Source: Heterotrichella gracilis (taxonomy: Eukaryota > Sar > Xanthophyceae > Tribonematales > Xanthonemataceae). Taken from it: a DNA stretch of 64,000 bases. The notes beneath the pieces were generated by a model. It was not told where the DNA came from. It worked only from the letters and a program-made list of their open reading frames with translations, and searched no databases. Location: the NCBI GenBank assembly GCA_032358255.1, contig JAULBX010028271.1:1-64000 (forward strand), read 5' to 3'. The translations under genes were made by a program, and so were the position numbers. Of the stretch, positions 14,172 to 31,000 are shown one piece after another (the stretch's first letter is position 1; each line of letters starts with the position of its first letter).

Positions 14172-16122
14172 TCAGCGCTTGCCAGCCACCATCTGCAGCA
14201 CGTCAGAAGAGAGCACTGGCGCAGCCGGGTCCTTGCTCCTGTCGTGCTTGATCTTGCGCTGCTTGTAGGCCCGCAGCACTGGCGGGGCACCGCCGCCTGG
14301 CTTGCCCTTCTCCCCCTGGCCAGCATCCTCCTGTTGGCTTGCTGCAGCTGCACCTGGCTCGGCGCCTGCCTCCAGCGCACGCTGCAACCGATGGGGCAAT
14401 TAGTAGATTGCCTTGCCAGTTGCATTCCAGCACGGGTGGGGATAATCAGTGTATTACTTTGCCGATGGGGACAGTAGTATATTGCCTTCAAGCAATGGCG
14501 ACATCACGTCCATAAAATGGGTCAGGGTTAGGTGGAGTCAAGTGAGGCAACCTTGGCCTCAGGAGAGTGCAAATGAAGCCTGACAACGTCCCTTTTATTC
14601 GAGTACATTGGCAGCGTTGTTGGGTGCTCAGTGTGCAGGTGCCCCACCTTTTGTCGCCTCTCAGCCATGGCCTTGACCCCCTTGGCTTTGTCCACTTGGC
14701 CCAAGTAGAAATCGCGCTCGCGCTTGGCCACAGAAATCTCGGCTGCCAGCTTCTGGTCGTGCACAGCCCTGAGGTAGGCTGCACGGGTGCACAAACACCA
14801 CCACATCAGTGGTGCTGCCAAACCCTGAACCCAAAACCCTAAACCCCCAGAACCCCAAACCCTGCGTTCCACTAGTGCTCCCACACCCTGCTGACCATGA
14901 CCTGACCTGACTCCAGCTCATGTTTACGTCAGTGGTGCTACCACAATCTAACTCTAAACCCTAAACCCAGAAACCCGACACTTCACTGGTGCTACCACAT
15001 CCTGCTGACAGTGACCTGACTATAGCAAAGAGAAGGAGGAAGAAAAATAGCTAAGGCGCAGCCATGCACCAGCAACACCCACAACCAACAGGGGTGGGTA
15101 CAGTTGTTCAAGATGCATCTGCGTCCGCACAGGAGGGGCCACAATAGGCTTTGCAGGCTGGGGCGCTGCAATGCGCTGTGCACAAATGTGGTGCAAAGTA
15201 ACGTGCGGACCTGCCAGTGCAACGCGGCGTGCGGAACCAGTACCCTCACCACCCCATAGATAGGGTCACCTACCTAGCTCCTCTGTGAGGTGGTCCCACT
15301 TGAACTTGGGCAGGTACTTGATTGCCCACAAGTCAAAGTGGTAGGCAGACCGCTTCTTGCCGCCTATTGCGTTACCGTTGAGCATGGCCGCCACCTGTGA
15401 CACCACAACGCAACCTCGTCAGCTGTCAACCGGCGTGCCAATATTGGACGTGCCATTCATGCGCTGAGGGATGGGCGGACAACATAAAACGACCTCCCCA
15501 ACCCAACACACGTGTGTTGCAGCTCTAAGAAGGGATGGTGATTGGAATGAGCTGGGTATCCCTGAGCAGGCACTTACGTCCTTTGCAACCTTCTTGTCCT
15601 CAAACTCCACCCACCCTTCCGTGAAGTTCTTCCCCGTATCCTTGCCTGTCTGCTTCCTTTTCTTGCGCAGCCCAGGGTCTGCAAGAGGGCAGAAGGGTCA
15701 GCGGTGTGTGCACTGCCAGCTGGACATTGTGCACTGTTTTTTGCAATTGCTTAAGCTTCCTAGGAGTACAAGATTGCAGGGAGGAACTAGAGTTGGTGGT
15801 TACCTTCAGGAGCAAGGTACACCCTCCCAAGCTCCCCGTATTGTGAAAGCAGCTGCCGCACTTTCTGAGGTTTCTGCAAAAACACCCAGCAGGTTACACC
15901 TGCAAGGAGGGCATGAACAAGCAAAACCTTGGCTGTGGCTGTCAGCCGTACCATATGAGGTGGTATGCGGCTGATGTAGACGATGCCTCGTTGGTTGTAG
16001 GTATCTTGCAGCCGCTGAAGCTTCTTCTTGGAAAGAGCATTGCTCCGTTTCTCCTTGTTTTTGGGAAGGGTTTCCTCGGGTTCAGGACTGGCCGAGGTGG
16101 ATGGTGGGCCCGCGTCCCCCAT
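14172..16122 (-). CDS. ESF2: ESF2/ABT1-type pre-rRNA processing protein
   Basis: Six exons (16122-15952, 15873-15804, 15678-15578, 15394-15274, 14778-14648, 14381-14172) give 804 nt (267 aa). The N-terminus is acidic and Lys-rich, then comes the RRM-like core typical of the ESF2/ABT1 family: RGIVYISRIPPHM, KVRQLLSQYGELGRVYLAPE, FTEGWVEFEDKKVAK, and the closing GGKKRSAYHFDLWAIKYLP. A helix (AEISVAKRERDFYLGQVDKAK) and a basic C-terminal tail follow. In yeast the family acts in the nucleolus in early 18S rRNA maturation with the DEAH helicase Dhr1/Dbp8 machinery. The open frame continues upstream of 16122 but without an ATG, so the Met at 16122 is chosen. Intron 4 contains a minisatellite with telomere-like motifs. 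Confidence 0.9.
14795..15020. repeat. Degenerate minisatellite with CCCTAAA motifs in ESF2 intron 4
   Basis: Units beginning CAGTGGTGCTRCCA or close variants start near 14800, 14870, 14932 and 14984, and two of them continue into a shared CCTGCTGAC..TGACCTGACT segment. CCCTAAACCC runs sit between units. The array lies between exons 4 and 5, just upstream (in gene sense) of exon 5. Confidence 0.65.
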
Positions 16123-18759
16123 AGTTGCACTGTTGTCACTGCTGCTGAGCTTTCTTCGCAAAATTGCTTGCCAAGTACCCCGCCCTGCCACTACCAGAAC
16201 AGTGCAAGACTGGGTTGTGCCTTCAAGTTGCGGCGCACCAGTAACGACCCAAAGAACACTGAGTGGTGTTTAAGGCTAAACTGGCAGGTAACGGGCCAGT
16301 GTCGTGCAAGAAATTTGCAGCACGCAACGATTTTGGTGGGTTTGTGTACAGCCGTAAAGGGGCCCTGTCGCGATGTGTGGGTGGCCACATATGCATGCAT
16401 GCATTCAGGACGCAAAGAATAAGAAAGTAGCAAGCCAAGAGATTGGCTGGCGGTAGGTCGACCAATACATAGACTTACTCCAAGTTTATGGTTGTTGCAA
16501 CTTGCAACACGAAGCGTCAGGTCGCGCAACTGGGCCCAGGGCCAAGTTTCGAGTGCCTGTGACCGTGCGAGAGTTTCTAGGGTATTTTGTTTACCCCAAA
16601 CCAGGGTACCACATCCCCATGCCTGACACACGACGAGTGAGTACCAGTGGGCAGTGAGCAACCTCGGCACAAGGGAAACTCCCTCGAAATGGTGTGTGGC
16701 CAGCGTACACGCCTGGAACCCTTCAGTGGGCTCCCGGACAACCACTCGCCGCCATGCCATGCCATGCCAATTGCGCTTCTGGAAGCTGACACCTTGCTGC
16801 AACCTTACATGGTGCTTGATTCTACGGCTCAGCAACAGATTTATGCAAATAAAAACTGAAAACTGGGCCAGGCACAGAACCTGGCTGCAATAAATCTTTG
16901 CCAATGCCCATCCTGCCCAGGCACCAACCATTGCCGGGCAAAGCACATCTAGCACAGCAAAGTTATGAGGCGCCACTTGGCAAGATCCATCCTGAGTGTC
17001 ACATGTTGCAGAGCCAGCCAATAACCTTTTCTGCTACTGGCCATGGAGCTTATCCTGCTTATGAACACTGCTGCTGAGAAACGATGCGCCTGCACACCGG
17101 CAGGACTTTTTGCAGTATCCACACCGCACTGTCAGGGAGTATAATGCTACTAGATGCATCAAATTGCAGATCTTGCGGAAACCAACATGGGGGTTGCACA
17201 CAAGATCCAAGTGCATGCCATCAATTTCACTAGGAAGCAGAATCTCCCAGTGTCTGCTTAGTAAGGGTTTCTCTGGCCTGCTGAGCTCAGGGGTCTGCAT
17301 TTGGCCAGCCATGGTATGCAGCAAAGTACAGAACTCCTCCCATCTCCCATCTCAGTTGTGTTGAGGAGAAGCAGTATTCGCCGCCCGGCCCGGCCCATGG
17401 CATGAGTCAGTCGCCTGGCCCATGCGAGCTGCTGAACATGCCCAGGACTGGTAAGCTCTTCGATCCTGCACCTCAAGGTTGCCGCCTGGCCGGGCGGCGT
17501 CAAGTGCTGGCCTCTCTCACATGGTTGCCACTCAACTCCCCAAAGCGCCCGCTGTAGTCTCAAAGCGGTGAGCATTGAAATTGTGGGCCGCGCTAATCAT
17601 GATGTGCAGCTCAGATGCTGCAGCTGGCAGCAACTAATAAATGTAACAGGGCATCAGCGCTCTACAGCCAGAGAGTCAACTCGCTTCACCAAGGCTTGTG
17701 TTGGTGTACAAGCTGACTGCAGAATGGGCCTCAGGGCAGCCCACTTTGCCCCAGTGAAATGAGGCATGCTGCAGCAATCTGTGTGATTGCATCCTCTGCA
17801 TAGGGCACCTTGAACATATTGCTGTGGGTGTGAATATTCTAGCACACCCACTGCAAATTTCAGTGCTGCTGGTAGCTTGCGATCACACAGATTGCTGCAC
17901 AATAAAGCCAATTAGTGCAATAGGGACACTCGACAACTTCTAAAGTTGTCAAGTGTCCCTGGTAATATGCAAGCACGTGCAATTTCGTACAGGATTTCTT
18001 TCCCTCCCAGCCTTGTGCAGTTCGATGCACGACTGACTCCGACCGGCCGGTTTGCAAAACGGCGATCGACGAAAGCTGCGACCGCAAAACGCCTACAACA
18101 TACCAGCACACCGTACCCCCAACGTCTGGAACACAGCAACATCAACTTCGTCGTCAACTTCGCACCACCACTTATTTTCGTTTGTGTCTTGTAAGCGATG
18201 CGAAACCGGTGCACCGAGTGTGGCATGACTAGTTGGATCATCTGATCGAGGCACAGTACCGGCAACAGGAATAAAAAATTCCACTGACGGCCCTAAGCTA
18301 CCACAATGCGCTGCAAGTGGCAAGTGTCGACTGCCAGAATCATCGGGCAAGCTGCCCCAGTTGACTGCACAGCTGAGCAAACTCTGGAAAAGGTGCTTGT
18401 GCAAGCAACCCATTGCATGCCATCACAAACTCTGAGTGCATTTGTTCTGCTGCCATGCCCACATCTGCATGGGGAATGAAACTGATGGCACACATGACCT
18501 ATCGCATACATGTAGCCCATAGGAACCCCGGTTTGAAAAGCACTGGGCACAAGAATCAGTCAAAGGGTGCCCACCTTCTCCATGTCTTTGACAACCAGCA
18601 TTTACTCTGGTCATGCCTGAATCGCACGCCTGTTTCACACATTCCGCAAGGGGCTAAAAACTTCCTACATGGATCCTGCAGGTGTACGCGGTGCTAGACC
18701 CTGGTGACACCCCTGGCACATCACACCTTCACTGCAGCCAACCCTCGCTGGACAGCAAC
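16123..18759. other. Divergent intergenic region with inverted repeats
   Basis: This 2.6 kb separates ESF2 (-) from the unknown gene (+). Long open frames on the minus strand (such as 16191-17021) start from non-ATG codons and show no domain. The notable content is a cluster of inverted repeats at 17771-17960. Confidence 0.45.
17771..17960. repeat. Nested inverted repeats (structured RNA or MITE-like candidate)
   Basis: 17771-17790 pairs with 17879-17898 over 20 bp with one mismatch. Inside that loop, 17824-17832 pairs perfectly with 17843-17851. Immediately after, 17922-17939 pairs with 17943-17960 over 18 bp with one mismatch and a 3-nt loop. No coding frame explains this. It could be a non-coding RNA, a small-RNA precursor or the remnant of a small inverted-repeat element. 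Confidence 0.6.
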
Positions 18760-20743
18760 ATGCAGCAGCTCACCTTTCGTTGGGTTCCAGAGAGCAAACT
18801 CGACCCGAGCCTGGTCGCAGCTTTCCACCAACGTCTGGAAATGGAGAAGCAGGCTCAAATGGGCTTTGTTGGTGATTTCCCATCAGGCATTGCAGCAACC
18901 TCTGTGGCCAGAGTGCACCCTCCTTCCAAGCAGGGTGGCCAATCATGCGTGGTGGTGGGCAAGGCAGATGCTGCGGATGAGTCCTGTGGGTTGCGAAGGA
19001 GCAGCACATGGGGAGAGGTTAAGTGGCAGGAGGCTAGCAGCACTGTGTATGAGTGTGCACCAGAATGTGCAGGTAGGCTACAACGCAATGTATTAGCGTG
19101 AGGTGCATTGGCGGACATACAAACGATGCTTGACCTAGTCAGGGTTTTGTTCTGTGCTTCTAAGGTTTAGAGTTTTAGGGTTTCTTGTGGATCGCGCGTC
19201 AGCAATAGGTACGCTGGCTACAACGCAATGGATTGCTAATCTGCCCCTACTGCTTGAATGCAAGTACCTACCAAACAAGTAACAAGCACAGGCGCAGCCC
19301 GTCACAACACAGCTCAGATCCATGACACCCTGTATCCCAATTCTGATCCTTTCTGCAGGTGATGTCCCAAGCGTGACCAAGCAGCGCATTCCCACCTCTG
19401 GACAAGCAGAGCGTGCTGAAAACAAGCACGAAGCACCTGCTGTGACAATGCACCATGCGGAATCAGGCCTGATGGAAGTTGAATCCCTGGGATCCGGTGA
19501 CTGGCAGGTTGCAGTCCCAGAAATTTGCCAGCACCCAAAATTACCTGTTGGCAAGCCAGCAGCGGAGGCCCCTGCACCTGTTCCAGTGGGACAGGTGGCC
19601 CTCTCCAGAACAGCTTCCTCCATGCTCTCTGGGCTCATGACACCCCTCGCCAGCGCCATCTCCAACGCTGTGAGCGTCATTGCTGACATGGTGACTATGG
19701 AGGATGACTGGGCGATGTTTTGTCCTCCACGGCTCACTGCCCTCCATGCAGCCTCCACTGACGAGGAGTCTGTTGCAACCCCGCTGCTAGAGATCATGAA
19801 CAGCGACCCACCCCACTGGCAGTCCCAGGTGAGCTTGGCAATGGGGAATAATTTTTAGATCCACATATGTAAATTACTATAAGTTTTGAAACAATTATCT
19901 AGGTCAAGTATAAAGTGGATTTGATTGCAATGCAAATCAGCTGCATTTGTACTAGCCTCACGCCAAAGGTTGCCCAGTGATACTGTGAAAGAAAGCCTGT
20001 GCATGCAAGGCTCGATGATTGCGCACATGATGGTGCATCACACTCAGTCTAATAAATGAAACGATTGCATCTTGTGATGTACCTGGGCATGCAGAAACGT
20101 TGTTCAACGATCTCTCATTTCTGCCTTGTGCGCCATGCAGGATGGTGGTGGCTTCATCGCGGCAATCCATGACATGCAGCACCAGGGGCAGCACCCCAGT
20201 GCTACCTTCAGTGCAGCAAGCTTCAACCATCATGGTGCACACAATGGCCCTCAGGCACAAGGGATGCCGCCCGGCAACGGCCCTGCAAGCAACCCCTTGC
20301 TGGCACGTGTGCGCACCATTCACAGGGAGAAGAGCCTCTCGCCGCCTCCCAAGGACGTGATTGGGCTGAGGGGAAGCGCATTCAACAACCTGCTGAGTGG
20401 GAAACCTGCAGGCCGCCGCGCATCAAGGTACACAATGTGGGCATGCCTTACCACAGAGCATGGTGAAAAAGGCTCCCTAATACATTCAATGCATGCAGAG
20501 AAATCACCTACAAGTGCCATATGTCAAGACGCATATTTTGCGCAGAGTTGCAATGGCGCCCAACCGCGCGCATGACATGGGGAGATGTGATGGTGCATGC
20601 GTTACAGTAAAGGCAATGCTACAATGGCAGTCATACTGTGTTCATCATCCAAAGTGGCAACAGTACTACTCAACAATGGTGGCACTGTTTGCTGCAGGTT
20701 CTTTGCAATCGGCACCACATCAAACGAAAGCTGCGACATATAG
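18760..20743 (+). CDS. Protein of unknown function
   Basis: Four exons (18760-19072, 19359-19828, 20141-20427, 20698-20743) keep one frame for 1116 nt (371 aa). The start is the first ATG in the open frame, but that frame is open further upstream and an acceptor-like tgcag lies at about 18677-18681, so a missing 5' exon is possible. I recognise no domain. Residues 1-50 are the most ordered-looking part (FRWVPESKLDPSLVAAFHQR). The centre is rich in Ala, Pro, Ser and His, with a possible amphipathic stretch around SMLSGLMTPLASAISNAVSV. The C-terminus has basic Ser motifs (HREKSLSPPP, RRASR) that could be phosphorylation sites. TGTAA, used as a poly(A) signal in some green algae, occurs at about 20938. 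Function is not proposed. Confidence 0.6.
19207..19238 (+). repeat. Ghost copy of the exon 1/intron 1 junction of the unknown gene
   Basis: The sequence around the exon 1 donor (19068-19100, containing GGCTACAACGCAATG) recurs at 19207-19238 inside intron 1. A TTTAGAGTTTTAGGGTTT run lies between the two copies. Confidence 0.6.
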
Positions 20744-21037
20744 CAAGTACGCATGTCGAAGAAATTCATCGAGACTGCCCAATGTGACGGGCTTCTAGCC
20801 TCGGCTATTGTTCACTGGAGATATTCTTACTGACAATACACACGCACGGCCAGTATCTCCGAAATGCGGTTGAAATCATTGGACTAGGCAATGCTGCTGC
20901 TCTTTGCAACTATCAATCCACTGCAAAGCGGCGCTTGCTGTAAGGCACCTCAAAGCCTGGAACAGTCTGCTGTTTCTAACCACGCGCAACCCTCCAAGGG
21001 CATGGCTGCAATGCTGGCCCCTCTCCCAACATCTCAG

Positions 21038-21655
21038 TTATCGATTTGACACCAATATACCAGCTGCACTCGTGCTGCCACCTTCAGCAGATGCCTTTGC
21101 CTGCTTTCCGCTTTGGCGCTGCACAATAGCAAGCACGCGTGTTTGTCAGAGGAAAAAAGTTGTAATTATGTGAAGTTGTAACAAGCATTGACAACGCTAT
21201 CTCATGTGCAGTCACATACCGCTGGACCGATGTTGTACTTGACAGCAAAATCCGTGACCTCCTTGGTCTTGGCCTGTAGCTGGGTTTGGTACATCTCCAC
21301 TGTCTGCAGGTTTGCACACCAGTGGTGAGAGGGTGCGATAGGCAAACCTTGGGCGAATGAATGGCATGACAATTGAACTACACCAATTGTGCAGGATGAC
21401 ACCCACCTCCTTCAACTTATTCCTGTTGTTTCGAACAGCTGGCAGGACTTCCTTCACGGTGCGTTCCACCAGGACTCCACCAATAAGCCTGAAGCACTTT
21501 TGGTCCCCATCCATGGGCTCAAGAGCCTTCAACACCATCTCGTGTTCTTGCCAGTCCGACTCAAGCCCTGACAAGGTTTCGGCTATTGAGCTTGTTGCTT
21601 CCCTGAGGGAGTTGAATTTGGCCAGGATTTGGGCTTCTGTGGGTTCTGAAGCCAT
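21038..21655 (-). CDS. PFD2: Prefoldin subunit 2
   Basis: Three exons (21655-21407, 21303-21220, 21118-21038) give 414 nt (137 aa), close to the usual length of prefoldin 2. The N-terminal coiled coil (QILAKFNSLREATSSIAETL) leads into the beta hairpin region (DGDQKCFRLIGGVLVERTVKEVLP) and the second coiled coil (MYQTQLQAKTKEVTDFAVKY). The small third exon supplies a tail ending SAAGILVSNR, similar to the SAGVLVS ending of the human protein, which supports this exon choice over reading through to 21202. Prefoldin 2 is a beta-type subunit of the hexameric cytosolic chaperone that hands unfolded actin and tubulin to CCT. The gene is divergent to PRORS1, 698 bp apart. Confidence 0.92.
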
Positions 21656-22353
21656 CGTGCTATGTTTGATTGCAGCGACGTATGGTATTCCCCTCAAGTT
21701 CCCAAGCGTAACTGTATACGAAGACTTGTCGGGTCTAAACTTTGAACAAGTGATCAAGAACTGGGACGGGTGCTACTGTATAGACCGCCACTCCGGGCAA
21801 CTCAAGTGCAAGACGATTGCATGCACGACAATCTGTATGCATGCATATGAGCAGTTGTTCCGACGAGGTATCCAGGCACGGTGCAGGTATGTTCAGCAGA
21901 AAGAAGCAGGGCCCAGTTCCTTTATCATCAATTTTATGGTCTCCAAACCTCTTCTAATATCGCCCATCAATAGGAATGCGTTGCCCGGCCACCACCGTTT
22001 TGGCCGTTCACCGCAGGACCCCACCGCCACAGCAGCCACAAAATGCATGCATCGCACTATTTTCACGTCAGTTCACACTGCCAGCAGATTCAATAGCTGT
22101 AGAGAGGTGGTAACCTGCAGGAGCGAAGTGGGCTTCTGTACCCCTTGTACCCTGGTTTCGCTCGAGCAGGTAGTGCCACACGCATTCCTTGTTGTGAACC
22201 ACCCAGCCCTAACTAGGCCCTGAGGGCCACCACAGCGCCAAACCGTGTACCTAGTGATACCTGACATTTGAAAGCAACCTCCAAACTTGGTGCAGCTACA
22301 GCCTGTGTGGCATGAAGGCGCAACCCCACCCTGGGGCTCAACCTGGTTGTGCC
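21656..22353. promoter_or_regulatory. Divergent intergenic region between PFD2 and PRORS1
   Basis: About 700 bp with no coding evidence; it should carry both promoters. A TGCATGCAT tract lies near 21834-21844. No TATA box or other convincing element was identified. Confidence 0.35.
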
Positions 22354-27262
<4,909 letters not shown>

Positions 27263-28038
27263 GTCGGCTCGAGGAGGGCTTCGTTGTGGGAACAAACCGA
27301 CGTTGGGTGTGCGCAAGGCGTGTTCTTTGTTCATGAACAAAATAGCGTTTTGGCTGTAGCTGTCCGATTCTCAGTAGTGTCTGAACGTGGCGCACCACGA
27401 GCCTTGAGCAAACCGTATCGTGCGCTAGGTGAACACCTTATTCTGCAGCGCAGCCTGGCAATATCGCTGGCCAAACACCAGATCTAACACTGGCAGATCC
27501 TAGCTGTAAATTATTTGGCACTCAGTCTGTCACACTGAGACCAGGTGGTCCTCAGGTACTTCACTTGAAGCACTCTGACCACCCTGCCAGGCATTCAGAG
27601 GTCCTTGTCTACTAGCAGCCTAGCTGCTCCAACTGAGTGATTGTGTTTTGCCAATGCAAACTGTGGGCCAGGCAAGGGCCAGCTGGAGGCTGGGGCCTGC
27701 AGGCTTATGATGCACTGACTTTTAAAGTAAATTATTGGGTCAAGCCAGGCTTACAACCCATCCCTTCAGCGCCCCAAGGCAAGTTAAGTTTCCAACCCGG
27801 TTGAGTCCAGTGGAGACCAAGCCCGGCTACATGCATGCATGCCACAATGGCCAGAATACGTGCTTCAAGCTGGGTGCGCAGCCTATGAGATAATGGCTTA
27901 CACCACTAGCTAGCATGGTTGCCTGCTGAGCATGAAACTTAAGCAGCAACCTGCAGCATGCGCGGACTCCGACTCCTAAGGGGTTACTAACAGCTAGCAG
28001 CAGCCTGACGCCCCAGGCCTTGAAGAGCAGACACCGCC
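27263..28038. other. Intergenic region between PRORS1 and the first GT61 gene
   Basis: No coding evidence. TGTAA at about 27505 is a candidate poly(A) signal for PRORS1 if the organism follows the chlorophyte pattern. A TGCATGCATGC tract lies at about 27831-27841. Confidence 0.35.
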
Positions 28039-31000
28039 ATGGTCAGAATGCGCCCTTCAGCCCCGATAATGAGACTCAAAGGAGCCCACGCCCTTCTGTG
28101 TGCTCTCAGCCTAGTCTGCCTCCTCTCAATCTCCACATGCGGCAACGGCGTAGTTGCCCAAGCCCTCAACCATGGCCATCGCCAGTCCCTCCAACCCTGT
28201 GAAGATTGTGACAGTCACTCAGCTACAGCTGGCGGCAGGGTTTTGCTGCAAACCCTAGGGTCCCCAAGCGACAAACCCTTGCAAGGGGTAATGGATGGAT
28301 CAGAGGAGGATGGGGATGCAAGAGGAGGGGCGCCACACCTGGTGCAACACAGGGGAGGGAGCGGGCAGCGGGGCATGAGGGAGGGTGTAGTGGAGGAGTT
28401 GTTTGGTATGCCACTGGCCAGTGGCACTGCGCCCCTGGATGGTCTGGTATCGAGCCATGAGGTGGGTACTGCAGTTTAGGTGCGTCTACTGGATGATACG
28501 CATCCCCTTGGGGATCTGTCAGGACAGCAGCAGGGAATAATTCAGATAGCTAAGATTTTATTGTTGTGAATAATTATCGAAGTTCTGGAGGAGTATATGG
28601 CATTGTGTCGACACCCTGGTCATCTGACACTGACTCGTGTGTGGCTGGCGCAGTGCACTGAGGGCAGCAGCCCCATGCAGCGCATGTGCATGTTGCGCAA
28701 CGTGGTGCTGTGGGATTCCCAGCTGTACTACATTGCTCCTGAAGGTAATGGTCTGGCTGTAGTGTGCATAATGTGCGCCATCTACTTCATTCCCATGTTA
28801 CATGTGCACATGTACGGTGTAGGTATGTATGGGATGGGTTCGGGATTAACTTCGCAGGAAGTGGAGAATCCAAATCAAACAATCATCGAAATCACGATGC
28901 ACGATGTTGCAAATGCAAGCCTCTGTGCCTTGCGGCGCAGATCTGACCGTGCATGGGTTGTTCATCATGTGATATTGTTTAATTACCAGCGTTGCAGCAC
29001 TGTTTGCATAAATGCGGAGCAATGGCTGTGCAGGTCAGCAGGGCCCTCCACAGGTGCATGTGCGCCTTCGAGCCGATGTGCCAGCAATGGAGTGGTTCTC
29101 TCCCGTCATTACAGCACCAGCAGCTGCGCCCTTCCTCAACCAGGCAAATGCAAAGGTACATGTCAACCTGTTTTCCAGAAGGTTCATGGTACGGCCTCTG
29201 CAGCTGCCTGTTCATGTAATAAAATGCAGCAAAATGTGGGTTGGTAATTAAATTCTTGGGGTCTAAGCTGCAGCACTTTCATTGGGATATATCAGCGACC
29301 GCGCTTTGCAAATCTTTGATAGCATTTATTGGGTTTCCCAACTTGCAAAGCAGCTGCAGTGCAGCGGTGGCACATGCAATTGTACACTTGTTCCAAGCCA
29401 GTTTCATTGCAGCTCTTGGAGTCGACATGCAGCTCAATGGCCGCCGATGACGTTAAACACACTCTCACATGGCCATGCTACAGCTTTTGTTAAAAGTTAT
29501 AGAACGCCTGCCATGCCCTGCTGCAGGTGTACGAGGTGCCTGCGGCAGTGCTGTTCTTTATTCCTGCCTTCAACAACTATATGCACATGCTCAACGAGTT
29601 CACGGCTACCCTGTTCAACATCGCCTGCAAGTACATGGGTGAGTCAGCATTTTTGGTCAGCGACACCCAAAGATATGGTGCCTAGTACCCTGTTGGTATG
29701 TGGACCCTATAGGGTATAATTTAAAAAACCCTAAAGCCCTACCAGGTATTGCATAGCAAGCAGTGGCCCCCTACTCTGCCTCTGTGCTTCCTCTTTCTTT
29801 CTTTCTTTCTTAGCAAGCAATTGGAATGTGGACCTGCCAACCTGAAGTTCAGCCTATGTGGCTTGTGCTTACTTTCCCCCTGTGCCCCTGTAGGGTATTG
29901 CTCCTACAACCCTTCCAGCGACCTGAGGGTGTTTCACCTGGACGACAACGGCATCTACCACCGAGAGCTGGGCATAACCTCACAGCCAATTATGCATGCA
30001 CTGGCCTGCATCACGCCTCACCCAATCCTGCATTTTGGCCACCCAGACATTAGGGACCAGGTGGTGATCATATGCAAGGCTGTGGTGGGGATTGGCGCCG
30101 ACTGCAACTGCAACAGCTATTGTGAGCATCCAGAGAGGCCCGGAGAAGACCCCTTGCAGTAAGTGCATGTTCTGGCACAGTCACATCGGCCGGAGTGCAC
30201 TTATGCATGTGCACCAGAAGTGTTTTCTCGTTTGTGGCACCATATGCATAATGTATGTACATACTATGTCCTGCTTGGGCACAGACGGGTGCACTCACAC
30301 CTGTGTAGCCACTCTGCAGGACATTTTTAATTGTTTTCTATCTTGTATTTTACTGCACCATCACGGTTGGGCTTGGTTTGGATGCTTTCCTGGACATTGT
30401 ACTTGTTAAGTTTTACCCATTGATGCATCATATATTTCCGCAGCACTGAGAGGCGCCCCGCCCCTCAGTTCACTCGCACCGCCTGGCGCCACACCCTCAT
30501 GCAATGCAACGGGCTGGACCCAAGCGCCACAGTCAAAGTGTTCAAACCCAGGCTGGTGGTCATCGATCGGCCCTACCAGGTGAGTAGGATACAACTCCAG
30601 AAGGAAATGCACTCCACTTTCCTGTTACATTCCCTTACCTGATTTACAACACGCAGGAGCAGTATATCCTGTAATTTTTGCAACACTATTAATATTCCGT
30701 GAAAAATTCACATTTAATCTTCTTCTGTACCATGTTTTCAAGGCGATAAAAGCATGTTGTCGTACTTGCGCCATACCTGCAGGTTGGGCGCCATTTTGTG
30801 AACATCCGCGACATGATGCAGCGCCTGAGGGAGCGGTATGCCGCCCAAGCCGAGGTGTCGCTGCACTACCTGGAGGTACCATGTTGTAGGGTTGCGGGTT
30901 TCAGGGTTCCGCTGATGCGTCATTACAGAATCTGGACGTACCATGTTTTAGAGTCAGGGTTCAAAGCATGCGCCAATTACCTACCTGGAGGTACGATTCT

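Noticed and set aside
16123-16191. Upstream-extended start of ESF2
   Set aside because: The extension has only a GTG; the first ATG in frame is at 16122.
16191-17021. 276-codon open frame on the minus strand upstream of ESF2
   Set aside because: It begins at a non-ATG codon, has no recognisable domain and sits where a promoter is expected.
21202-21220. Read-through end of prefoldin 2 after exon 2
   Set aside because: A GTATGTG donor follows GCG at 21220, and exon 3 supplies the family-typical C-terminal tail.
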